From the IMG/VR virus record IMGVR_UViG_3300020472_000066, positions 1 through 39,348 of that record: DNA of 39,348 nucleotides; one strand, written 5' to 3'. A model generated the notes under the pieces. The model was given only the letters and a program-made list of their open reading frames with translations, was not told the DNA's origin and searched no databases. Of the stretch, positions 19,901 through 31,900 are shown in pieces. The stretch's first letter is position 1; each line of letters starts with the position of its first letter. Source of the DNA: a virus. Position numbers and translations under genes: made by a program.

Positions 19901-22900
19901 TTCGTAACTATAAGATGGAATATGGTAATAATGATGGTGAATTTATTGCTACTGAACCAGGAAGAGTAAGAAGATTAACATTTAGAGAAAAACTTGGTAC
20001 TGGATTCTTCTCTCAAGGACATGTAATAAGAACTCGTGATACAAAAGCAGAAGTTATTGGTTATAACCAAGCACGTAATACAATTTACCTTGGTAAGATT
20101 GGAAGAACTCAAGCAAATGGACAAGATATTCATACAGCAACCTTTAAGGGTAGTGCACAAATAGATACTGCTCAGAAGAAATATGGTGGTGCATCATTAT
20201 TACTTGCTGCTGCATCTTTTGATTATATTAATATTCCATCTAGTGCTGAAACTGCGTTTGGTGCTGATGCATTTACTATTGAAATGTGGGTGAGATCTGC
20301 AACTAGTTCTTTATCTGGTACAGCAACACTTCTTGATGGTAGAGTATCTGCAGCATCTGAAATTGCTCCAAGATTATATCTTGAAGCTGGACAACTAAGA
20401 TACCATGTTAATGGATCTGATTTGGTTACATCTGGTGCAACAACATTAAACAATGATGTTTGGTACCATGTATGTGTTCAAAGATCATCTACTACAGTTA
20501 AGATATTACTTAATGGTGCTGAAGTAGGTACTGGTACAGATAGTAGTTCTTATGTTTCTAAACCAGTAAGAATTGGTTGTGATTATACTGGTGCTAATGG
20601 GTTTAGTGGTAATATTGATGAATTTAGATTATCTAATACTAACAGGTATACATCATTACCATTTGCTCCTCAAGATGGTATTTTCCAAGGAGATGCAAAT
20701 GCTAAGATGCTCTTCCACTTTGATGGTATTGATGGACAAACTTGGTCTAATGATTGGTCTGGTACTGAAGCATTTACATCAAATGAATACTTCAATAACG
20801 ATTCAATATTAGAAAGTACACGTATTTCTGGTGCTCATATTTACGTAGGTGGCACAGTATCTAATGCTATAACAATAACTGCTGGTGCAGTTCAGAAAGA
20901 TGTAACTGATGCAACATATAATCCTATAACTGGTGATTTAGTACTAACAATAGGATCTCATAGTTTTACTACTAGTGATACAGTTACTATTGCTCAATCT
21001 TCACTAACATTTACATGTTCTAAAGATGGACATTCAACAAATCATTCTTATCCAAGAACTACTGATCCTGCATATAATACTGCTATAGCAATTACTGGAG
21101 TATCAGCAACTACTCTTACAGTTAATGTTGGTATTGCAAAAGTTCCTGCTGGATTTGCAAATAGATCACAGAGATATATTAATGCTTCAATCCTAATAGA
21201 TGCTAATAAAGATTTCATTGCTAATGAAGCAGTCTATATTATGAAGCAAGTATTCCCTTCATTTACCATTATTGGAGGAGAAATTAATTGTGAAGATGAT
21301 GTTCGTGATATTTTAACTTCTGTTATTTCTGACCTTAGAAATGGTAGTAATAGTAGTATATGGGATGCTGCTGCATTCTATGTTGATCGTACACAGAATC
21401 CTGTTGCTTTACGTCAAATTGAAAATGAAATACCACAAAGTCTTTTTGTAATTAATAAGGTTGAAGAGATGGTTAAGTATATCATCAATAATGAACTTTG
21501 GGATATACAAGGAGATCATGGTTTAGCACAGATAACAGATACAACTATAACCGAGTCTGGTTATTCAGGATTAACACAATTTACACCAACTGATGCTACT
21601 TACTCTCCATCAACAGGTGATTTAGTACTAACAATAGGATCTCATAGTTTAACTGGTCCTACAGAACTTTCTCCTATTGATGCTTCTTATAGTGCGACTA
21701 CAGGATATTTAACATTACAAGTTAATAATCATCAACTTCCTGTTGGAACTAAAGTTAAGATTAAAGAGAATTCTCTTGTAATGAATTGTACCTCTGATGG
21801 TAATACCGTTGATCAGAGTTATCCAAGACCTGATGATCCTGCTGCCCAAGGTTGGTTAGAGATATCTAATATTCAGACTAATACTTTTGATGTATTTGTT
21901 GGTAAATCACCTACAGTTAATTACACACCTACTGCTGGAACTTATGATGGTGAAACTGGATGGTTAACTATGAACATTGGTGATCATAGTTTACGTACTG
22001 GTAGTAAGTATACAGCGAAGAGTGCCACATATACTGCTGGTACTGGTGTTCTATCTGTTACAGTTGACACTCCTATTTTTGATGTAACAGATGCAAAATA
22101 TAATCCTATAAGTGGTGAGTTAGAATTAATAATAGGTACTCATAGTTTAACTAAGGGTAATAAAGTTAATATTAAGCAAGATTCATTATCATTCACATGT
22201 TCGATGAATGGAAATGAAACTACTAAAACTTATCCAAGAACTACTGATCCTGTATATAATCAATCTATTAAAATCACAGATGTTACTGCAACATCAATAA
22301 CAGTAAACGTTGGTACAACAACTAATACTGAACATGATGTAACTAATGCTACTTACAGCACTACTTCTGGTGATATGGAACTTACTATTGGGTCTCATAC
22401 TCTAACAGTAGGTGAAAGTATATACATTAAACCTAATTCATTAACATTCAATTGTGGTAGTGGATCTGGAACTTATCCTCGTGGAGCAGATGCTAATACC
22501 TCAGATGGTGCAGACTATGCTTATGAAGCTGCTCTAGAAATTACTGCAGTAAGTGGTACTACTATTACAGTTAACGTCAATGGTGGTCAAGGTGCAATTA
22601 GTAATAGTGATGCTCATAGTTGGGGTGGTGGAACTGCTTCTAAAGCAGTTGTAAGTGGTGGTGATTACACTCATACATTTGCTTCTGCTCTTTCTGATGC
22701 AATAACAGTTGATCATGGTCTCTTTATTGGTGATAGAGTCTTAATTGAAGAAGATTCTCTAACATTTACTTGTGATATGGATAGTAATCTTACATATCAC
22801 ACTTATCCTAGAAAGACTGATCCTAAGTTTAATAAGTGGTTAGAACTTTCTAACGTTACTACTAATACATTTGATGTTAATGTTGGTACTACTACTCTTT

Positions 22901-25900
22901 CTAACTTTACACCAACTGCAGCAACTTATGATGCATCAACAGGTGAAATGGAACTTACTATTGGTGCTCATACTTTAAAACAGGGAGCTACTATTAAGAT
23001 TGCTGATAATTCATTGACATTCACATGTTCGATGGATGCTAATGGATCTAATCATACATATCCTCGTTCAACTGATCCTGTATCTGGTGCTTCTATTCCT
23101 ATTACTGGAGTAACTGATACAACAATCAATATTAATGTTGGAAAATCACCTCTAGTTAAGTATAACGTTACTAATGCAACATACAACCCAACATCGGGTG
23201 ATATGGTATTAACAATCGGTACTGCTCATGGATTGACTAATGGAACAAGTATTAAGATAGCAACTGAATCTTTATGGTTTACTTGTGATTATAATAGTGA
23301 TGGAAATACCACTACTAAGAAATATCCTCGTGCATCAGGTGCCTCTACAACTGGTAATGCTGGTGCTGACTATGCTTATAATACTGCTGTATCAATAACT
23401 GCTGCTGATCAAGCTGCAGGAACCATAACAGTTAACGTCAATGGTGGTCAAGGTGCAATTACAGATACAACTGCACATAACTGGGTTGATCGTACTGCAT
23501 TCAACGCTATTGAAACTGGTGGTTCTTACACTCATGCATTTGTAACTGGTCAAGGTGCTGCTACTAATGCTATTACTGCTGGCGGTTCTTACACTCATAC
23601 ATTTATTTCTGCTGTACCTAATGGAATTACAAGGTCTGGAGAAACAATTAAGATGCTAAAGGATGGTATAACCTTTAGTTGTGATCAAGATAATTATTCA
23701 ACCGATCATTCTTATCCTAGAGGAGATGATCCTGCACACGATACTTCACTTCCTATCTACATTGATGGTGAAACATTAACAGCAGCAAATGCAAGTTATA
23801 ATTCATTAACAGGTGATATAAGCATTACTATTCCTAGTCATGGATTATCTACTACAGATCAAATAAGAATTGAGAATAATTCATTAACATTTACATGTTC
23901 TAGAGATAAGAATATAAGTGTTCATAATTATCCTCGTCCTGGAATTGATCCTTTTGCTGGCAGATGGTTAAGAGTTAAGTCTTTCACCACAGATACATTT
24001 ACAGTTAACGTTGGTGCATCTCCTTCCGATCAACAATATACTCATTCATTCGTTACTGCTTTAGAAAATGGTATCGTTAAGAAGAATAATTCGATAACAG
24101 TTAATGTTGGTGCATCTCCTACTAAGTCATATGCTCCTACAGCAGCGACTTATAATTCATCAACTGGTGCTATGGAACTTACTATTGGTTCTCATAGTTT
24201 ACCTGCTCCAACCACACATACACCAACTGATGTTGCATATAATCCAACAACAGGTATTATGACCCTTACTATTAGTGGTCATGGGTTCTCTAATGGAGAA
24301 AAAATTAAGATTGCTGATGGTGGATTAAAGTTAAGTTGTGCATTTGGTGGTGCTTCTGGTACTGCTGCACAGAAAGATTACCCACGTTCAACTGACCCAA
24401 TTAGTAACAAGTGGACTGCTATTTCTAATGTAACTACAGATACATTTGATGTTCAAGTTCTAGATGTAGTACCTTCTACAAATACTGATACTCATTCATT
24501 CGTATCTGCTGTTAGTGGATGTGTAAGTAAAGCAAATTCAACACTTAAAGTAGCACCTAATTCACTTCTCTTTAGTTGCACTGAAGGTGCTGGTAACTAT
24601 GCTTATCCTAGAACTCAAGTTGCAAGACATACTGCTGGACCTGGAACAACATATAATCCTGCTACAGGTATAGTTGAAATTAAGGTATCTCAAGATTCTC
24701 ATACTCCTACTGCTGTAACATATGACCCAACTTCGGGTGATATGGTATTAACGATTGCATTAAATTCTGGTACTAAGGATGTTAGTGGTGCAACTTATAA
24801 TCCATCAACAGGTGACTTAGTTTTAGATATTGGTGCTCATACATTAACTACAAATGATCGTATTAAACTTGCCGAAGAATCTTTAACATTCACATGTAAT
24901 TATCTTGGTGATGGCAATCAAACTCAGAAGAAGTATCCACGTGCATCAGGTGCCTCTACAACTGGTAATAATGGTGCTGATTATGCATTCGATACTTATC
25001 TAGATATCACTGCTGTAGACCAATCAGGCGGTACTATTACTATTAATATTAATGGCGGTCAAGGTGCTATTACAGATATTTCTACTCATCAATTTGTTTC
25101 AGCAACTTCTGGTGCAGTTATACTTGGTCATGGATTTGTTGTTGGTGATAGAATTAAGATTGCTGAGGAGTCATTAACATTTACTTGTGATTATAATGGT
25201 GATGGAAATACAACTAATAAAGTATATCCTAGAAGTAATGGTAATGATTTTGCATATAATACTGCTTTAATGATTAAGGCAGTAACTGGTACTTCTATTA
25301 CAGTTAACGTTAATGGTGGTCAGGGTGCTATTACAGATACTACAACACATAACTTCGTTACTGGACAAGCTGCTGCTAACAATTGTATAACCAGTGTTCA
25401 TGGAATGAGACCTGGAACTCCAATTATGTTTGTTGATGATTCAATTACATTTGCTTGTGGATTCCAAGGTGCACTTGGGGATGATCAGAAGAAAACTTAT
25501 CCAAGATCTACTGACCCTGTTAGTGGTAGATGGTTATTCATTAATAATGTAACTGAAACTTCATTTAAGATTCAAGTTTTAGATTCTGTTCCTTCAACTA
25601 ATACAGATTCTCATACTTGGGTTACCGCATCTATAAATGGCATAATTGAAGGAGATCCATTAGTAGCTCAAGCGGTTCCTGTTGATGCAGTTACCTCAAC
25701 TACAGTTACAATCAATCCTTTAGATGGTTATACATCAACTAATACATCTACACATACTTTCCAAGGTTTAAGTTCATACCAATATCAACCTACTGCTGCA
25801 ACTTATAATGCAGAAACAGGTGCAATGACAATTACTTCTAATAGTCATGGTATGAAGGATGGAGAAAGAATTCTTATTAGAGATAATGCATTAACATTTA

Positions 25901-28900
25901 CATGTTCAATGGATGATCATTTCTCTGATCATTCATATCCAAGAACAAGTGATCCTGTTTCTGGTGATTGGATAGAAGTTTCTAATGTAACTGATAATAC
26001 TTTTGATGTTAATGTTGGTAAATCTCCAATTAAGACATATACACCTAGAGATGCTGTTTATAATCCAACTACAGGTGCAATGGAACTTACCATTGGTAAT
26101 CATGGATTATCTAAAGGTTCAAATATTAGAATTGCTTTAGAATCAATCACATTTACTTGTGCACAAGATGGTAATGCTACTAACCACTCTTATCCAAGAG
26201 CAACTGAGGATAGTCATACTGCATGGGGAGGAACAACTTACAATCCTATTACTGGTATTCTTTCTGTTACTACACCACTCGCTCATGGAATTAGAAATGG
26301 AGATTGGGTTAAGTTTGATGAAGGTGGAATTACTTTTGAATGTTCAATGGATGAACGTTCTTCTAAGCACACCTATCCTAGAACAACAGATCCAACTTAT
26401 AACAAATGGTTAAAGGTTTCTAACGTATCCACAACCACATTTGAAGTATTTGTTGGTAAGTCTCCAACAGTAACTCACACTCCAACAGATGCAACTTATG
26501 ATCCTGCAACTGGTGATTTAGTCTTAACTATAGGTTCTCATAGTTTAGTACAAGGTACTAATGTTAGACTTCTAGAAGGAGCTGTTAGTTTCAATTGTGA
26601 TATGGATGGTGGCACTGCTACTAAGTCTTATCCTAGACCAAATATCGATAATTATACAGCAACAGGTGCAACTTATAATGGCGAAACTGGGGTAATGGTA
26701 GTTACAGTACCTCAGCATAGAATGGATACTGGTGATAAAGTTAAATTTGATCAAGATGCGTTCACATTCACATGTGAAATGGATGGAAATACTGCACAGA
26801 AAACATATCCACGTACATCAGATCCAGTTATAGACACATGGTTAGATGTTGGTGCTGTAACTGAGAACACTTTTGAAGTTAATGTTGGTACAACACCACT
26901 TGTCGGTTATGATGCACAAGCAGTTAACTACTATCCTGCTAGTGGTAATCTATACATTTTCAATCCTTCATTAGCAGCCGCTGTAAGTTTAGGAGATGGT
27001 ATTAGAATTGCACCAGAATCTTTATGGTTCTCTTGTACTGAAGATGGTAATACAACCGTTAATAAGTATCCTCGTGCTTCAGGTGCTAATACTGGTGATG
27101 GTGAAGACTATGCATATAACACTGCTCTTCCAGTTCTTTTCATCGATGGTAATCAGACATATATCGCAGTTAATGTTAACTCAGCTCTTAATACTCCAAT
27201 ATCAAATACAACTGATCATACATTCCTTTATGCTCTTCCAGGTGCAATCGTAACAGGTGGTAATTATAATCATAGTTTCGTTTCATCAACTGCTGATGGA
27301 GTTAAGATGAAGCGTGATAGAGCATATAGAAACTCTGTCGAAGTCAAATCTGTTGGTTCTGATTCAATTACAGTTAATGTTGGTAAATCACCTTTAAAAT
27401 ATCATACTCCAACAGATGCAACTTACAATCCTACTAGTGGTGATATGGTCATCACTATAGGTCTTCATACTTTGAAGGTTGGTATGTCAGTAAGACTTGC
27501 CCCTCAATCATTTGTATTCTCTTGTGATCAAGGTGGTACAGTTGGTAACGGAACTTATCCACGTGCAACTGGATCTGCAGCTGCAGGTGGTGCTGATTAT
27601 GCTTACAACAATGCAATGAATATTACTGCAGTTGATTATGCTGCTGGAACTATCACTATTAATGTTAATGGTGGTCAGGGTGCTATTACCAATACCAATA
27701 CTCATACATTTGTATCTGCGGCTGCTGGTGCGGTAATATCTGGTGGTGGTTATGCTCATACTTATGCATCAGCTCTTGCTGATTCTCTAATTACTGGTGG
27801 TAACTATGTACATACCATTACAGCAAGTAAAGGTGGTGGAATTAAGCAAAAACGTGATAGAAATTATGATACAAATGTTGAAATTATAGATGTAACTGGT
27901 GATACAATTACAGTTAATGCTGGTATATCTTCTAATACTACTACACATACATTTGTAAATGCAGATGCTCAAGCAATATCCACTGGTGGTAACTATACAC
28001 ATACCTTTAAATCCGCATTACCTAATGCTATTACTAGATCAGTCTTAATGTCTGGTGGTAATTATAATCATAAATTTATATCTGCTCTTACTAATGCTAT
28101 TAGTACTGGTGGTAATTACGTTCATACCTTTGTATCATTTGCAAATAATGGATTAGTTGTTGCTGGTAGTTCAGTATTCTTAGATCCAAGTTCTATTAAA
28201 TTTACTTGTGATAAGGATTCAAATGAAGAGATAGCAGCATATCCAAGAACTACTGATCCTTCATACAATCAAGTTATAAGAGTAACAGATTCTGTTGCTA
28301 ATACTAGCATTACAGTAAACGTTGGAAAATCTGGATCTGATGATCAATATGTACATACATTCTCTGCTGCAAATACAAACGCAATAACACAATCTAAGTA
28401 TTCGACACAAGATTGCACAGATGTTTATACAACAACTGGAAACTTGATGGATATAGTAACTGATACTTTAGAGCAAGCAAATCTAGCAAGTCCTGTAGAC
28501 CATCTTGCATCTGTTGCAAGAGTAGAAGCTGCTCAAGAATTTGCTGGTGGTAGAGTTGATGAATATATTGATACACCATTTGATGTGTCATTCCATGATT
28601 CTGCTAATGACATCCTATATGCAAATCAAGTTGATGCTGATACTCAGTATAGATTCCGTGATGCAGCAAATCTAGTACGTGCTAATCGTGGAGTTATTCT
28701 TGATAAGGCTTCATATGATATGCTTGCTAGATATCCAGATCTTGCTTTGGATATGCCTAGAAATACAGATGGAAGTGGAGCAGGTACTTTACGTTGCCAG
28801 CAAGATATTGGATTAATTATTGATGCGGTTGCTAACGATCTTGAATCAGGTGGAAATAGAAATATTGTTACTGGTGCTAAATTCTATATCGGACAAAGTG

Positions 28901-31900
28901 GTGAATTACAACATATTCGTTTACAAGTATTCCAGTCTGTATATGCACATGATCGTGTAGGTCATTATGTTAAGCAGTGTGTAACTGGTGATTTAGATTA
29001 TACAAATACTAATGATATTATTGTTGGTGATTGGGGTATTACAAATGATGCTGGTGGATGTGCTAATGTTAAGACTGCCGTTGATACTTTAATTACAACT
29101 GCTAATGATATTATTGCTCCTACTGATAATGACTTTAATATCGCTGCAGATCGTCTATACTTCAATAGATTGTATATTGCTCAGGAAATAACAGGTCTTA
29201 CTACTGCAGAATTTACTTATCAATTAAATGGTGTTAATTACCAAGCACATGCATATCCAGGTGATAATGGTGAATTGACATGTCAAAGAGATATTAAGTT
29301 AATAATTCTTAGTATCATATCTGATTTACAAACTGGTGGTAATAATAGTACTATTGCTGCAATTGAAACATATCTAACAGCTAACCTTCAAATTGATGAA
29401 GTTGAGAATGAATTACTTGCTACTTTATTCTCTATTGAAAAACTTAAATTGCTTTGTGAAAAGGCAGTTAGAAATTTACTTTATACATTCAGTGAGGCTG
29501 TAACTGGTCAACAATATCAAGCACAACATTCAAATCAAAATGCATATAGAGATGCTTTAAGTCCTACAGATATTAATGCTGTAGTTTATAGAGTAAGAGA
29601 TTTAGTTGAAACTGCAGTTCTTATGCTTGCTCCTGGTAAAATTGATGCTAGAAGTGCTGCTAAGAATATTCTTTATAATAAGAATTATTATGTTCAAGAA
29701 ATTGGTGCTATTGTTAATCAACAATTTGGTACTGGTACATGGACATATGATAACTTTGTTACTGGATTAACGGATGATATTGTTCATGATCTTATTACTA
29801 CAGATGTAAATTCTACTACTAGAGCATATAAGATTCTTATTAATACAGTTAGTGGAAACTTTAAAGATGGTGAGGTATTAAGATACCCTAGTGGTAATGC
29901 TGAAATATTAGAATTTGATGCAGCAAATAATCATTTGTATATCAAACCTACTACAACTAATGTACCAGCACCATCTGATACTCTTGTTGGACAGGGAAGT
30001 GGTGCTACTGCAACTTACGCTAGTGTTGTATCAGTCTATAACGTTTATTCAAAACCAACTAATGTTAAGATTCTGAATACAGCAAGGCAAATAACTTCTA
30101 ATATTCAAGGTCAAGTTTCTTCTGATAACCTTGTACCTACTCCTGAAACATTTAGTTCTCCTAATTGGACAGCAATTGAGACAACAGTTTCAACTAATGA
30201 TGGTGCTGTAACATCTCAACCACCTGATTTTGATCTTTCTACAAATTATACTGCAGATAAATTAACTTCAACCACAGTAGCTGGTACTCATGGCATCTAT
30301 AAGAGATACACCATGAGTTACTATGATACATTTGATGATGGTAATTTAACATGGGATAACGCTGATAATACATTAGACGAAGGTCCATTTAATATAACTC
30401 AATTCCGTAATTACACATTCTCTACTTTCGTTAAAGCTGGTACAGAATCAAATGTACACATTAGGGTAACATTAGACGTTGATTATGTTGGAAGACAGGA
30501 TGCTTTCTTCAACCTTGATTTGACTAATGGATCAACTAGTTCTATATTCCAACCTCAGGGTGGTGTAAATGTTGATGCATATGGTGCAATTCCATTTGGA
30601 GATGGTTGGTATAGAGCATATATCACATTAACATTCTCTTGGGGATTCAGACAATTTGTACCTTATATTGGTCTTAATAATAACATATCATATAATACAG
30701 CAACAGATCTTCTTGTTTGGGGTGCTAAGATTGCTGAAGGTGCATTAGATCCTTATACTTCTGTAGCAGGTCAAGTATTCTATGGTGATATGGAATACAA
30801 TGTTAAGCAGTATGCTCTTAACCTGTTGAATACTTATATGAAGCAATCTATTACAGGTACTCTTGTTGCTCCATCTCCACAAGTTAGTTTCTACTCTTAT
30901 TATGATTCTACTATTGCATCAAATTATGATGAAAAATCTGTTAGAGAATTTATTAATGGTTCTTTAGATATTATAAGTAAGCAGTTAGCTGTAGATACTC
31001 ATTATACTACCTTACCAACTTATAATGGTATAGTTATTCCTACTAAGAATTATGGAACAAGAACTATTCCTACAGGAATTAGAGGTGGAGTAAATAACAC
31101 TGATTATCTTTATGGAACATGGAGTGATTCATCTGCTGAATTGGAAAGAATTTCAACAAATGAAGGTGAGGTTGTTAAGATTTATCAGAGATTCCGTATT
31201 GATGGAGATATTACAGATGGTCCATTCACAATGGGTGAGGGTGTTAAGAAGCAAGGTGCTCCTTCAATTACTGGTATTGTTTATGGTTATCATTTCGATG
31301 AAAATTATAAGTACCTAGATGTACAAGTTACTGCTGGTCCTTGGGCAATCACTGATTATATTGTGGGAGATGATAATTCAACAACTGCACAAATCAGTCA
31401 AATAGAAGATAGAATACACATCATTGATCTTAAAGGTGAATTTAATAATGATATTCCATTCAAGGGTTATACTTCTGGCAATACTGCAACTCCAACTGGA
31501 TTCATTAAGAATCAAGCAGCAACATTAGATAATACTGGTGGTACTTTAACAGTTGACACTGAGACTCTATTAGGTTCATTTGAAACAACTTCTGTTGTTT
31601 ATCCAGAATCTTCTAGACAATACTTAGATGTTAGTAAGTATGCTGGTCTTAATCTTGGTGTTGGATCTAGAATTGCCTCTGGTGGATACATTAGACTTGG
31701 AATTAGTATAGTAAGTTCATTGAATGCCTTTACAGTTGGAAATAGACTTTATAAGATTATTAATGGTTCACAAGATCCAACACAATATGGAATAATATCT
31801 GAGGTTGATTTAGATAATAATTATCTTTATATCGCAGAATATCAAGGAACATTTAATAATGGTGATCTTGTTGGTGATTATGGAGATGGAATAACTGGGT

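Larger units (their letters stand above)
20896..28392 (+). repeat. array of 22 F-x-C...YPR protein repeats
   Basis: About 7.5 kb (residues 4311-6809) encode 22 copies of a core 'D-A-T-Y-N-P-T-T-G-D-L-V-L-T-I-G-S-H-S-L', then 'I-K-I-A-x-x-S-L-T-F-T-C-x-x-D-G-N', then 'x-Y-P-R-T-T-D-P', then 'I-T-x-V-T-x-x-T-I-T-V-N-V-G'. Spacing is irregular (roughly 75-140 residues) because partial units and small 'G-G-N-Y-T-H-T-F-x-S-A-x-x-N-A-I' repeats intervene. The core has one conserved Cys. At least six copies carry a different linker, N-V-N-G-G-Q-G-A-I-T-D-T-x-T-H, and a G-A-D-Y-A-Y-N insert. The units look like beta-sandwich or beta-stalk modules; the family is not known to me. Confidence 0.85.

Noticed and set aside
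20932-21650. Possible attachment (att) sites from the 35-nt direct repeat
   Set aside because: Both copies lie in paralogous coding units in frame; no integrase is present and the phage type is lytic. Tandem duplication explains them.
20896-28392. CRISPR-like array
   Set aside because: Repeats are protein-coding, irregularly spaced and imperfect, with no unique spacers of fixed length and no cas genes.
28394-28591. 65-codon antisense frame rich in Gln and Leu
   Set aside because: It is a shadow of Asn/Ala/Asp-rich sense codons in the giant gene, with no regulatory signals and no family resemblance.
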